A stretch of 64,000 nucleotides of DNA from Mycobacterium sp. KBS0706 (GTDB lineage Bacteria; Pseudomonadota; Alphaproteobacteria; DSM-16000; Inquilinaceae), in contig NZ_VCCH02000028.1 of assembly GCF_005938675.2 (NCBI RefSeq), forward strand, positions 1 through 64,000. The letters are read 5' to 3'. The notes beneath the pieces are model-generated. The model worked only from the letters and a program-made list of their open reading frames with translations, made no database searches and had not been told where the DNA came from. Shown here piece after piece: positions 7,254 to 16,134 of the stretch. Position 1 is the stretch's first letter; every line of letters begins with the position of its first letter. The position numbers were made by a program, and so were the translations under genes.

Positions 7254-9442
7254 CACTCGCTCCTCCGCGCCACGATGCGCGGCCCGTTGCTGAAGCTGCC
7301 GGCGCTCCGGCCTTTGCCGCGGCTCTTCCTCCCAGATCCCTTGCCGCCCGACATCACCTCGTCGATCAACGCCGATGCGCGGAGCTTGCTCAGGCTTGGC
7401 CAGCCCGGCGGTGCCTCCATCTGCCCTTTGTCGATTGCAGTCCGCAGCACTGCGATCTGCTTTTCGCTCGCGGGCTCGGCCGACAGGCGCGCCTTGGCCT
7501 GGCGGTCCGCCCGCTTGACCGCAGCATCGATCCAGGCCGAGAGCTTGCCGCGGTCGGCCGCCACCGCGGGGTCCAACGCCTCGCCCAGCCGCTCCGCCAG
7601 CTGGGCTGCGAAGACCTTCTGCGTCGCGGACGGCGCCGAGCCTACGTTTTCATCGAGCCAGGTCCTGCAGGCGGCATAGGACCCTTCCACATTCTCCGGC
7701 AGGACGAGGCCCCGCTCGGCGGCAACCGCCCTGGCCTTCGCGATCATCGCCTCGCTCGGCGGCCGCTTGATGGCCCCCTCGCTGGCCGCACTCTCCTCGG
7801 CAAGCTGTGCATGCAGCCGGGACACCACCGAACGGTAGTCGGCGCGGCCCTCTGCGATCGCGTCGAGCTCCTCTTCCATCGCCCGCGTGAAGGCCAGCTC
7901 GATGAAGCCGAACCGGCCGCAAAGCGCGTCGACCACCATCATGCCCTTCGCCGTGGCGCTCAGCTGCCGCTTGCCGTCGACCGCCACATAGTCGCGCCGC
8001 ACGATCGTCTCCATGATCGCCGCGTATGTCGACGGCCGGCCAACGCCTTCGGCCTCGAGCGCCTTGACCAGCGTCGCCTCCGTGTATTGGGGCGGCGCCT
8101 TCGTCTTCTTCTCGACCACCCGCCCGCCGGAGGCGCCGAGGATCCGGCCCGGCTCCAGAATTGGGACCGGATTCGCCACCACCTCGTCCTCGCCCTCCCC
8201 CTCGCCGGCGTCGGTCTCGACCGCGGCCAGCGCCATCCATCCGGCGAAGATCCGCGTGCGGCCTGTCGCGTCCAGCCGGATCGCGGCCTGGTCGAGCGGT
8301 TCCGCTGCTTGCAGCACGGCCTTGCGCACCTTGAACCGGGCGTCGGCGAGCTGGCTCGCCATCGCCCGCTCCCGGATCAGGGCGTACAACCGCCGCTCGG
8401 CGTCGGTTTCCCCGGCCTCATCCGCCTCGAAATGCGCCGGCCGGATCGCCTCATGCGCCTCCTGGGCGCCGTCCTTCGCCTTCCAGCGCCGCGGCTGCGG
8501 CGCCACCTCGAGCCCCAGCTCGCGCGCCCGGCGCCAGATGGCCACCACCGCCTCGTCCGAGAGGTTGGGGTTGTCCGTCCGGTGATAGGTGATGGCCCCC
8601 TGCTCGTAGAGCCGCTGCGCCGCTTCCATCGCCGCCTTCGGCCGCAGCTTCAGCCGCGTGGACGCAGCCTGCTGCAGCGTCGAAGTCGTGAACGGCGCCG
8701 GCGGCGCCTGCGTCTCCTCCTTCTCGGTAAAGGCTTCGACGGAGAAGCCGCGCAACAGGGCCACCCGTTGCGCGAAATCCCGGTCCAGCCAGTATTCCTG
8801 TCCCGGCGGCAAGTGTGGCTTGACGCGCCACAGAGCGGTCCACGGGCCGCCCTCGCCATCCGGAAAGGTGATCTCCACGCCGTAATGCCTGGTCGAGGAG
8901 AAAGCCTCGATCGCCCGCTCACGCTCCACGACCAGCCGCGCCGCCGGGCTCTGCACCCTGCCGGCGCTCAACCCCGCGCCGCCCTGGCGCGACAACACCG
9001 CGCTGACCATCCATCCGACCAGCCGGTCCAGCGCCCGCCGCGCCTCCTGGGCCGCGACGAGCTTCAGGTCGATCTGCCGCGGCTCCGCCATAGCCCGGCG
9101 CACCGCCGCAGCGGTGATCTCCGTGAAGGTGACACGCCGCGGCTGCTTCAACCCGAGCACCTGCTGCAGGTGCCAGGCGATCGCCTCGCCCTCCCGGTCC
9201 GGGTCGGTCGCGAGATAGACCTCGTCTGCCCGGGCAACCGCCGGCTTCAGCCGAGCCACCACCTCCGCCCCGCGTTCGGTCAGGACGTAGCGCGGCCGGA
9301 ACGCAGGCGGCTCCACGCCGATATCGCCCTTGTCCGGAAGGTCGCGAACATGCCCGACGCTGGCCACGACCTCGTGGCCAGCCCCGAGATACTCGCGGAT
9401 CCTCCCGATCTTTCCGGGACTCTCCACGATCACCAGTCGCAT
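7253..9442 (-). CDS. topA: Type IA DNA topoisomerase (topoisomerase I-like)
   Basis: A 729-residue enzyme that relaxes negative supercoils by passing strands through a transient single-strand break. The TOPRIM domain is at the N-terminus (LVIVESPGK, then TDPDREGEAIAWHL with the metal-binding DxD). The active-site tyrosine is in ITYHRTDNPNLS (canonical ITYMRTDS), about residue 300. The usual C-terminal Cys4 zinc fingers are absent and replaced by a basic tail. The ATG at 9442 has a GGGAG ribosome site; the TTG at 9472 extends ten residues without one. Type IA topoisomerases occur in many conjugative operons (TraE of RP4) and could resolve tangles during transfer. Confidence 0.93.
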   Translation of the reverse strand: MRLVIVESPGKIGRIREYLGAGHEVVASVGHVRDLPDKGDIGVEPPAFRPRYVLTERGAEVVARLKPAVARADEVYLATDPDREGEAIAWHLQQVLGLKQPRRVTFTEITAAAVRRAMAEPRQIDLKLVAAQEARRALDRLVGWMVSAVLSRQGGAGLSAGRVQSPAARLVVERERAIEAFSSTRHYGVEITFPDGEGGPWTALWRVKPHLPPGQEYWLDRDFAQRVALLRGFSVEAFTEKEETQAPPAPFTTSTLQQAASTRLKLRPKAAMEAAQRLYEQGAITYHRTDNPNLSDEAVVAIWRRARELGLEVAPQPRRWKAKDGAQEAHEAIRPAHFEADEAGETDAERRLYALIRERAMASQLADARFKVRKAVLQAAEPLDQAAIRLDATGRTRIFAGWMALAAVETDAGEGEGEDEVVANPVPILEPGRILGASGGRVVEKKTKAPPQYTEATLVKALEAEGVGRPSTYAAIMETIVRRDYVAVDGKRQLSATAKGMMVVDALCGRFGFIELAFTRAMEEELDAIAEGRADYRSVVSRLHAQLAEESAASEGAIKRPPSEAMIAKARAVAAERGLVLPENVEGSYAACRTWLDENVGSAPSATQKVFAAQLAERLGEALDPAVAADRGKLSAWIDAAVKRADRQAKARLSAEPASEKQIAVLRTAIDKGQMEAPPGWPSLSKLRASALIDEVMSGGKGSGRKSRGKGRSAGSFSNGPRIVARRSE

Positions 9443-9468
9443 TGGACAGGCTCCCTTTCGCGCGCCGG

Positions 9469-10152
9469 TCAATGCGGCCGGTTTGTCTGCCTATGCTCTT
9501 GCCGGTGGTCGTTTCCCTGGGTGGGGAGCGGCGCCGGCGCCTGGCGCGGTGCCGGGGTGTGCTCTGCCACGCGATCTATCACGACGTCGGTCGTGTAAAC
9601 CTTCTCCCCGTCCTTCTCGTATGAGTTCTGGCCGATGGTGCCCGTCAACGTCAGGCGGTCGCCGACCTGGGCTGTCTCCAGCTGGCCGCGAACACCTTCG
9701 TCGAACGCCTTGAAGCTGTGGTACCGCGGTTCTCCGTCCCGGCTTTCCGAGACAAGGCTCCCCATGGTGACCTTGTCGTTCGCCAGGAAGCCACGGCGCA
9801 CCTCACCCGTGACCGTCAGCGTCGCCTCATGCGCTGCGCCCGGGTCCTCGCGGTCGATCCGGCGCGCGATCACGTCGGTCCGGTAGGTCTCCTTGTCACC
9901 CTTCGGAAAGACGTTTTCGTGCACCCGGGCGTCGAACCGAACCGTGGCGCCGTCCTCGATCGCCGACGCGACGCGGCGCGCCGCGGCGTCAAACAGCAGC
10001 ACCTGGTTGTACCGGCTGTAGCCATCGGCCAGATCCGACCGCACCGTCACTGCGGTCATGCGGTCGAACTCCGTCTTGCGCTCGACCGTGCCGGTGATCG
10101 ACGCATGCGCGCCCGGGATAAAGTTCTGCTGCTGGGACTGATTGGGTTTCAT
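9469..10152 (-). CDS. SSB-like protein from internal start (alternative product)
   Basis: The 227-residue OB-fold half of the 482-codon frame, if translated from its own ATG. Evidence for an independent start is the AAAGG sequence nine bases before the ATG, placed exactly as in the copy of the leader before 10917. Two tandem OB-like repeats suggest single-strand DNA or nucleoprotein binding during transfer. Whether the cell makes the long protein, the short one or both cannot be decided from the sequence. Confidence 0.5.
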   Translation of the reverse strand: MKPNQSQQQNFIPGAHASITGTVERKTEFDRMTAVTVRSDLADGYSRYNQVLLFDAAARRVASAIEDGATVRFDARVHENVFPKGDKETYRTDVIARRIDREDPGAAHEATLTVTGEVRRGFLANDKVTMGSLVSESRDGEPRYHSFKAFDEGVRGQLETAQVGDRLTLTGTIGQNSYEKDGEKVYTTDVVIDRVAEHTPAPRQAPAPLPTQGNDHRQEHRQTNRPH

Positions 10153-10917
10153 GACTTCAGACCTTTCGATCGGTTGCGACAGATCGGTCCGAGAGTTCGT
10201 CTCCAAGGGTTGAGGTAAGGTGGAATGGGTGGTCGCCGGCGCGATGCCAAGAGTCCTCTGCGCCAGATCGAGTGCTTCGGCTGCGCGTTCTGCGGCGCCC
10301 GCGGCGGTTTCGGACACGATCATCCGCTCGCGGTCGTTCTCCAGCCAGTATTCCAGCTGCATCGATTCTTCCTGGGCCACCTCGCCAAATGCCGCGAAGC
10401 GCTCCCAATCGGTGTCGGCCAGATGGAAGAGCTCATCCACGCTGTACTTGGCGGCCGCGACCGCGTCATATGCCTTCCATTCCGCACGCAGCTGATCCGC
10501 TCTCGCAGCCAGCTCCTGCGCCCAGACGAGTCGCGCCGCGGCATCCGGTTCCGGCCAGAACTCCCGGATCTTCGCCAGATCCGGCAGCCCGCGCACCAGG
10601 TCCTCCGGCTCGCCCAGGCTCAGCGCCTCCGTGTTCCGGTACATGTCCAGGCTGAACGCCTCTTCCGGAGACAAGGCCTCGCCCCTCTCCTGTCTCGCAA
10701 TGGCCTGCGACACCGGCGGCAGCAGGGACTGCATCTCGAGGATCGCGGCTGTCGCGGCGTCGTGCGCAGGCCATTTCCGGTCCAGCTGGAGGTTGGATCT
10801 GGCATCCCGCATCTTGGTCTCGATGCTGCGGAGCGAGCGCTCCCGCTTCCAGGCGACCTCCCAGTCTCCGGCCTCAGCTGTCAGTTCTGCCTTCGGTTGG
10901 GCAAGCGTCTGTTCCAT
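9469..10917 (-). CDS. Two-part conjugation protein; C-terminal SSB-like (OB-fold) half
   Basis: One uninterrupted frame of 482 codons. The first 230 residues are charged and helical (AWKRERSLRSIETKM, AVAAAKYSVDELFHL, LENDRERMIVSETAAGAAERA) and match nothing I know. The last 227, from Met at 10152, form an SSB-like OB fold (ASITGTVERKTEFDRMTAVTV, LTVTGEVRRGFLANDKVTMG, VGDRLTLTGTIGQNSYEKDG) with two related OB segments and a Gln/His-rich tail. A 58-base leader with an AAAGG ribosome site precedes both the ATG at 10917 and the internal ATG at 10152, so the second half is probably also made separately. It lies between the thiol-protein gene and topA. Confidence 0.6.
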   Translation of the reverse strand: MEQTLAQPKAELTAEAGDWEVAWKRERSLRSIETKMRDARSNLQLDRKWPAHDAATAAILEMQSLLPPVSQAIARQERGEALSPEEAFSLDMYRNTEALSLGEPEDLVRGLPDLAKIREFWPEPDAAARLVWAQELAARADQLRAEWKAYDAVAAAKYSVDELFHLADTDWERFAAFGEVAQEESMQLEYWLENDRERMIVSETAAGAAERAAEALDLAQRTLGIAPATTHSTLPQPLETNSRTDLSQPIERSEVMKPNQSQQQNFIPGAHASITGTVERKTEFDRMTAVTVRSDLADGYSRYNQVLLFDAAARRVASAIEDGATVRFDARVHENVFPKGDKETYRTDVIARRIDREDPGAAHEATLTVTGEVRRGFLANDKVTMGSLVSESRDGEPRYHSFKAFDEGVRGQLETAQVGDRLTLTGTIGQNSYEKDGEKVYTTDVVIDRVAEHTPAPRQAPAPLPTQGNDHRQEHRQTNRPH

Positions 10918-10978
10918 GGGCTCGAACCTTTCGATCGGATGCGATGGATCGGTTCGAGAGTTCGTCTCCAGGGGTTGG
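10156..10978 (-). repeat. Duplicated 58-base gene leader (10156-10213 and 10921-10978)
   Basis: Two ungapped copies of a 58-base sequence, about 50 positions identical and exactly 765 bases apart, each ending just before a start codon. Read on the minus strand each copy has GGAGACGAACTCTCG, then an arm CTCGAACC, then CGATCGAAAGGTTCGAG, so copy 1 can form a hairpin with eight-base arms; copy 2 pairs at six of eight. The AAAGG ribosome site lies in the 3' arm, so folding could hide it. Copy 1 is intergenic; copy 2 is also read as protein because no stop precedes it. Confidence 0.7.
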
Positions 10979-10997
10979 AAATTGTATGGGGCCGACC

Positions 10998-11900
10998 TCA
11001 ATCGACAAGCCCAGCGGGCGGCGGCCACCCGCTGCCGATTTTGACCTTGCCGTCCTGGCCCCGGATGACGAACGCAGGGACGCCTTCGATCTCCTGCGGC
11101 CAGCCGCGCGCCAGGGCCAGGAATCCTGCGGTATTCTCCTCGGACTTGGCCCGCAGATCCGCAGTCATCTCCGCCGCCGGAGGCGCTGGTCCGAACGCCG
11201 CCTCGAGCACAGCCTTGCCCTCGCCGGCCCGGCCGAGCACGGCCGCGACCCGTGAAGCGTTCGGCGCCTCCCGTCCCAGCGCCGTCACCGGCAGCCACAA
11301 CAGGTCCATGTCCTTGGGGGCCAGATCCGTCCAGGCGGCATGGCAATAGGGACAGCGCGGGTCGAAATAGACGATGCCGCGCGGCTCGGCGCCGGCGACC
11401 GGTGCTGGCCGCACGCCGGTCAGCACCTGGCCGAGAGCCAGCATGTCCTCCGCCGACGCGGCCTGGTGCGGTGCCGGAGCTGGTTGGGCCGACGCGACGG
11501 ACGGTGCGGCCGCCATCAGGGGCGACGGCTGTACCGGCATTGCCGGCCCCGCAGCGGGCACCGGAAGAGCCGGCGTGCTGGACGGCCTGCCAATCGCTTC
11601 CGGAGTCCCCGACGCCGCGAGGGCTGTCGGTGCCCGTGGCTCGAAGACACCGAGCTCCGCCAGGTCGCGCCCAGTATAGGCCAGGATGCCGACGCTGATC
11701 ACCAAGGCGCCGGCCCAGATTGTCGTTCGCGCCAGTCCGGCTGATCCCGAGTGAACCTCCTGCATAGAGGTGGGTGGATGGTGTTCCACCCCATGGGCCA
11801 GCCGTACCGCGATGCGCTCCAGCCGCGCCCGTTCTTCCTGAAGCTCCCGGATCGCCCCGACGATCGCCCGCGACTGCCAATGGTCATGGTTCCTGCTCAT
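10998..11900 (-). CDS. Membrane-anchored thioredoxin-fold protein (DsbC/DsbG-like)
   Basis: A 300-residue protein with a basic cytoplasmic start, one membrane helix (TTIWAGALVISVGILAYTG, about residues 58-76), an Ala/Pro-rich periplasmic linker and a thioredoxin-fold domain with the active site FDPRCPYCHAAW (CPYC). A late cis-Pro loop is visible in EGVPAFVIRG. This is the DsbC/DsbG plan, and such proteins fold disulphide-containing channel parts in conjugation systems. Many neighbouring secreted proteins contain cysteines, consistent with that job. The start at 11900 is preceded by a purine-rich GAGGAAATGAG. It lies 27 bases after dotA. Confidence 0.8.
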   Translation of the reverse strand: MSRNHDHWQSRAIVGAIRELQEERARLERIAVRLAHGVEHHPPTSMQEVHSGSAGLARTTIWAGALVISVGILAYTGRDLAELGVFEPRAPTALAASGTPEAIGRPSSTPALPVPAAGPAMPVQPSPLMAAAPSVASAQPAPAPHQAASAEDMLALGQVLTGVRPAPVAGAEPRGIVYFDPRCPYCHAAWTDLAPKDMDLLWLPVTALGREAPNASRVAAVLGRAGEGKAVLEAAFGPAPPAAEMTADLRAKSEENTAGFLALARGWPQEIEGVPAFVIRGQDGKVKIGSGWPPPAGLVD

Positions 11901-11927
11901 GATCTCATTTCCTCATGCTGCACGGGT

Positions 11928-14168
11928 CTAGCCGCCGCCCTCGGCGACAGGACGGCGGAACAGCCTCTTGAGAGCTTCACGATTCTGCTGGCCGCGCCCC
12001 ATACGACCCGGCACCGCCGGCAGCGTCGTCGCGCCACGGCCGAGCGGCCCGGCCGGGTTGACCGGCGCCACCACATGGTCGGACAGGTGGTCTCGGCCCA
12101 TGCTGCCGACGTAGCCGCCGATCAGCCCCATCACGCCGTCCCCGAGCCCGGAGATGAAGCGGCAGGCCACCAGCACCACCACGAAGCAGGCGATGCAGTA
12201 GAACACCGCCAGGATCCCGAAGAAGACGATGCCGAAGAAGCCGCCGCTCGGGTTCGCCAGCACGAACATCGTGGCGAACACCAGGTCGACATAGGGCGCC
12301 ACGATCCGTGTCGCCGCCATCATCACCACCAGGCCGGCCACGATCAGGAACGGCCGCAGCAGCAGCCCGAACAGCGTCTTCACCCCCGGCAGCGCCGTGT
12401 CCAGCCAGGTCCCGCCTCGCGCCGGGGAAAAGAATGTCACCAGCAGCACCGGCACCGAGAACATGCACTCGATCACCAGCCCCAGCCAGCCGACGATCGC
12501 GCCGACGTAGTAGAGGATCGGCACCACCGGCAGCACCACCATCAGCGCGATGCCGGCGCCGCCCACGATCTCGATCATCCGCTCCAGGAAGCTGTCGATC
12601 GTCGTCACCGCGCCGCCCACAAAGGGCAGGTCGGCGCCAAGAGACGACAGCATCTCGGCCGATGCCAACACACCCAGCACGTTGAACATGCTCGCGCCGA
12701 GCTGCTCGTACTGCAGCATCGGGTCCGCCGCCCGGTCTCCGGTCATTGTCCGGGTCAGGTCGGCCCAGGTCCGGCCGAGCGTCGCCTTCGCCTCCCCAGG
12801 TTGGGTCAATCCGGTCCCCGCAGTACCGGTCCCGTTCGTCTCCTCGCCGGGGGGTGTCCACACATCCTGTAGCGTCGCGAGCCGGGCCTGATGATCGTCA
12901 TTGGCGCGGACCAGGCCCGCCAGCGTCGAACTTTGCTCGATCGCGCTCGCCCCGAAATACTGCCGGGCCGACGACGGCGTCCGCGGCACCTCCACGGCCA
13001 TCGCCGCACGCAGCCCTGCGACTGCCCGGCTGATATTCGCCCCCATCCGCTGCCAGCTCGCGGCAAACATCCATCCGTCGCCGCGAGCGGATTCCTGCAG
13101 GCTTTGTCCGAGCTGGAATTCCCCCATTTGCTGGGTCAGGCCGCCGCCGACCTGGCCGAGATACGTCTTCGCCGCCAGGACCGGCGCCGTCGCCGCGATC
13201 TGTTCGATATCGGCATCCGTGCCCTGTTGTGTGCCGCGGATTATCCCCGCGATCCTGAGCGCCTGAGGGCCGAGGACGTTCTGCACAGCATCGATCCCCG
13301 CCTTCATCGTGACGTTGACCGCCAGCGCATCAATCTTCTCGCCCATGTCGATCGCGGTCGATCCGAACTTCAGGTCGCCGAGAGATAGTTGGTCGGTGTT
13401 GAGCCCCGACTTCACGAAGATCTTCACGCTGCCGCAGAGCGCCGCGCTGTAATTGTAGTTGTTGCGGTTCGCGTTCTCCCAGCCCGGCCCGCCCGCGCCG
13501 GGCGGAGGCTGTGGCTTCGATGTGTCCCGGTACAGCCAAAGCCTTGTCGTCCAGCCGCTGAAACCGCCATCGACCGTCTCCATCGACAGCGACGGCGATT
13601 CCAGAGCGAGGGCGTTGGCGATGTCGTCGAAGTCCCTGGCGCAGACCTCCATCGCCGTCATCTGGCGCAGCACCGCCGCGAACTTCAGCACCGTCTCACG
13701 GTCCGGCCGGTCGATCCCCGCACTCGGCGACGTCGTGTAGTCGCCGGCCGACACGATGGCGTCCGCCGTCTTCGTCCAGGCGTAGTCGGCGAGGCCGATC
13801 CCGGAGGCCGCCAGCCACACCACCAGCAGCTGGATCAGGCTCATCCCCCCTTTGATCGGAAACAGCAGCACACCAGCGCCTGCAATCCGGCCCATTGTCC
13901 GGAACGGGCTCGCGCCGCGCCCGCCGACCTGTCCAGTCGTCGCGCTCTCCGCCGAGCCCTCGAGGAAAGTCAGCGTCGCGATGATCGCCGCGAACACCAG
14001 GATCGCCAGATTCAGCGTCCCGTAGATCGTCCCCAGGATCGAGCCCTGGGTCTCGTAGCTTCCGCTGCCGTAGAACGCCCAGCTCGCCGCCCCGTTGCTG
14101 ATCTGGTCGAGGAAGCCGACCCCAAAGGGGCCTTCCCGCGGCGTGAACAGGCCGGTGGTGTTCTCCAT
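11928..14168 (-). CDS. dotA: DotA/TraY-family integral membrane protein
   Basis: A 746-residue polytopic protein. One membrane helix near residue 45 (LAILVFAAIIATLTF) and another near residue 105 (LIQLLVVWLAASGIGLADYAW) flank a long periplasmic region of about 380 residues with cysteines. A cluster of five or so helices follows in the last 200 residues (GIALMVVLPVVPILYYVGAIV, FLIVAGLVVMMAATRI, FFGIVFFGILAVFYCIACFVV). This matches DotA of Legionella and TraY of IncI plasmids, an inner-membrane part of the channel. The ATG at 14168 is chosen because upstream residues in the frame are shadow of the next gene. It follows that gene by four bases. Confidence 0.85.
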   Translation of the reverse strand: MENTTGLFTPREGPFGVGFLDQISNGAASWAFYGSGSYETQGSILGTIYGTLNLAILVFAAIIATLTFLEGSAESATTGQVGGRGASPFRTMGRIAGAGVLLFPIKGGMSLIQLLVVWLAASGIGLADYAWTKTADAIVSAGDYTTSPSAGIDRPDRETVLKFAAVLRQMTAMEVCARDFDDIANALALESPSLSMETVDGGFSGWTTRLWLYRDTSKPQPPPGAGGPGWENANRNNYNYSAALCGSVKIFVKSGLNTDQLSLGDLKFGSTAIDMGEKIDALAVNVTMKAGIDAVQNVLGPQALRIAGIIRGTQQGTDADIEQIAATAPVLAAKTYLGQVGGGLTQQMGEFQLGQSLQESARGDGWMFAASWQRMGANISRAVAGLRAAMAVEVPRTPSSARQYFGASAIEQSSTLAGLVRANDDHQARLATLQDVWTPPGEETNGTGTAGTGLTQPGEAKATLGRTWADLTRTMTGDRAADPMLQYEQLGASMFNVLGVLASAEMLSSLGADLPFVGGAVTTIDSFLERMIEIVGGAGIALMVVLPVVPILYYVGAIVGWLGLVIECMFSVPVLLVTFFSPARGGTWLDTALPGVKTLFGLLLRPFLIVAGLVVMMAATRIVAPYVDLVFATMFVLANPSGGFFGIVFFGILAVFYCIACFVVVLVACRFISGLGDGVMGLIGGYVGSMGRDHLSDHVVAPVNPAGPLGRGATTLPAVPGRMGRGQQNREALKRLFRRPVAEGGG

Positions 14169-14172
14169 CGCC

Positions 14173-15147
14173 TTACTCCGTTGCCGCCAGCGACGTCGCC
14201 AGCGTCGCCGTTTCCAGCTCGTCGAGCTGGGATTCGAGCCGCGCCAGGTCGAGCAGCACGGCATCGAGCCGCGCCTCCTCCTGGTCGAGCCCCCGTGGAC
14301 CCAGAGTCACGAGCCCCAGGCGCCAATCCTGGTTTTGCGGGCCGGCGCCGTAGCGCGCGATCACCCAAGCCAGGGAGTCAATCACCGACACCTTCCCCAG
14401 CTCGGCCTCGGCCGCGGCCCGCACCGTCTGCAACGTTCGGACCAGCGGTCCCCGCAACGCCCGCAGCCGGGCCGCGTCGACCGCCGCGGCGGCCAGGGCC
14501 ACCGTCCCACTCCCGCGCTCGCTCGCGCTCGGCGGCGGCAGCCCCCCGATCGCCGAGATCGTGCGGTCTTTCACCTCTGCCGGCACCGAGGCGTCGAGCA
14601 GCACTGCAGCCTTCTGCTGAGCCGTCCAATCTTCGAGCCGCGCCCGCGTCGCATCGCCGAGCCGGGCATCGGGGCTGATGCTGTCGATCTCACCGGGCTG
14701 GCTCAGCGTTCCCGCCCGCGCGTCGAGCTGCGTGACGCCGTCGCCCAGCTGCGCGCCCTTTTCGGCCGTCACGCACGGATCCAACGCCTGCCCGGCCGGG
14801 CCGTAACTCTCCACGGTCTCGGACAGCGCCTGCCTGCGCATGATCTCGCTCGAGGTGGCGGCCAGCGCCTGCGCTGCCGCTCGCGCCGCCGTCGCATTCT
14901 GGTCACCATCCAGCGATTTCTGCTTGGTCAGGACGGCGATGATCGAGGTCAGGATCTGCGTATTGATCGCCTGCTGCTGCGACACCGCCGCGCCGAGCCC
15001 GTCGACGCCGGCATTGAGGCTGCTCTCCGCTGAGGAGTGGCCGCTCCGCCACTCGCCGTCGTTGACGTATTTGCAGGCCGCGACGGCCGGTCCCGACGCC
15101 AGAGCCACGACCGTGGCCAAGCCCGCGACCGACAATGGGCCCTTCAT
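14173..15147 (-). CDS. Secreted conjugation protein, helical (paralogue of next gene)
   Basis: A 324-residue protein with a clear signal peptide (MKGPLSVAGLATVVALASGPAVA, cleavage before ACKY). The mature part is mostly helical: QQQAINTQILTSIIAVLTKQK, AARAAAQALAATSSEIMRRQ, then SYGPAGQALDPC and a helical C-terminal half with ETATLATSLAATE at the end. It resembles the next gene upstream (15144-16094) in layout: early Cys, a helix ending in a TKQ/NRQ motif, then a Gly-x-x-Pro-Cys segment. It overlaps that gene by ATGA and precedes dotA. Secreted helical proteins here could be channel components, but I cannot name a family. Confidence 0.7.
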   Translation of the reverse strand: MKGPLSVAGLATVVALASGPAVAACKYVNDGEWRSGHSSAESSLNAGVDGLGAAVSQQQAINTQILTSIIAVLTKQKSLDGDQNATAARAAAQALAATSSEIMRRQALSETVESYGPAGQALDPCVTAEKGAQLGDGVTQLDARAGTLSQPGEIDSISPDARLGDATRARLEDWTAQQKAAVLLDASVPAEVKDRTISAIGGLPPPSASERGSGTVALAAAAVDAARLRALRGPLVRTLQTVRAAAEAELGKVSVIDSLAWVIARYGAGPQNQDWRLGLVTLGPRGLDQEEARLDAVLLDLARLESQLDELETATLATSLAATE

Positions 15148-16094
15148 CGCGCACCCCCCGCCAGTCCGGCGCCCGCGTCGATCCGCACCGCGGCGTCGGC
15201 CGCGACCGCCATAAGGCGGCGCAGGCGTCGGTCGAGCCGGTCCGCCATCATCGCCGCCTTGGCCGCCTTGATCGCAATCGTGTCCAGCTGCGTGCCGCGA
15301 CTGTCGCCTGCGACCATCGTCGCGCTCCATGCCATGCCCCCGTCGAGGCCTGACCAGCGCCGGGAGATCGGATCCATCGGCGCCGGCGGCGCCACCGCCA
15401 CCATCGCCTCGAGCGCGGCCGAGCGCCGGGCGCCGGCCTCGCGCTGCGCCACCAGCCGCACCGCCTCGTCGGCGCCGGAGCCGTCTCCAAGGGGCTCCGG
15501 CGGCCCCATGACGAAGTCGATCCAGGCTTTCGCCTTCTCCTGGTCCCCCGACAGGAGGTCGTCCGGGCTCGGCAGCGCGCTGCCGCCATTGAACCGCTGG
15601 TACCAGTCGCGCCGTTCCTCTTCGGTGCCCGTCTCCCCTGGCCGATTGGACACCGCGTTGCGCAGGTTCTGCCGATATTGCGGCGTGGCAGCGATCTGGC
15701 CCGCCGCCGTCGACGCCAGCGTCACCAAGTGGCACGGCTCGTAGCCCACCGCCTGGAAGCGGTCGACCTTCTCCTTCAACGCCAGCGCCTGCCACTGGGC
15801 GTTCATCACCCCAGAGGCAGCCTCCAGGCTCTTCGTCAGGGCCGTAGAGGCCGCCTCCGACGACAGGTTCTCCTGGCGATTCAGGATCGCCAACGCCGAG
15901 CTCAGCTGCTGCTGCTCGGCCACCGCCTGGGCAACCAGCTTCGACTGCACGCTTCCGATCGTTTCCGCAACGGAGCCTTCCAGCTCGCTCGTCCGTTCGA
16001 GCACCCGCTCCTCGACACCGGCACACGACGCGGCCAGGGCCGCGCCGGGAACCGCCGTGATCAGTGCCGCGACCGCTAGAGCCGCCCGCCTCAC
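15144..16094 (-). CDS. Secreted conjugation protein, helical
   Basis: A 316-residue protein starting with a signal peptide (MRRAALAVAALITAVPGAALA). The mature N-terminus has a Cys (SCAGVEERVL), then QQQLSSALAILNRQ, AASGVMNAQWQALALKEKV and VGYEPCHLVTLAS. The C-terminal half carries two long helices, ending Arg-rich (MADRLDRRLRRLMAV). The start is GTG at 16094 with a strong GGAGG five bases upstream. It resembles 14173-15147 and the two probably arose by duplication. Located in the minus-strand conjugation operon; function unknown. Confidence 0.7.
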   Translation of the reverse strand: MRRAALAVAALITAVPGAALAASCAGVEERVLERTSELEGSVAETIGSVQSKLVAQAVAEQQQLSSALAILNRQENLSSEAASTALTKSLEAASGVMNAQWQALALKEKVDRFQAVGYEPCHLVTLASTAAGQIAATPQYRQNLRNAVSNRPGETGTEEERRDWYQRFNGGSALPSPDDLLSGDQEKAKAWIDFVMGPPEPLGDGSGADEAVRLVAQREAGARRSAALEAMVAVAPPAPMDPISRRWSGLDGGMAWSATMVAGDSRGTQLDTIAIKAAKAAMMADRLDRRLRRLMAVAADAAVRIDAGAGLAGGAR

Positions 16095-16134
16095 CGCTTC
16101 CTCCCGGGAGACGATATTTCCGCTATTCCCGACA

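Noticed and set aside
7046-9598. 850-codon plus-strand open frame opposite topA
   Set aside because: Antisense shadow of the topoisomerase. Composition is Arg/Ala/Pro-rich without domains, and topA has full catalytic motifs.
10918-11880. Upstream extension of the 482-codon frame to 11880
   Set aside because: It lies antisense-frame within the thiol-protein gene, which has a CPYC motif, and shows no protein-like features before 10917.
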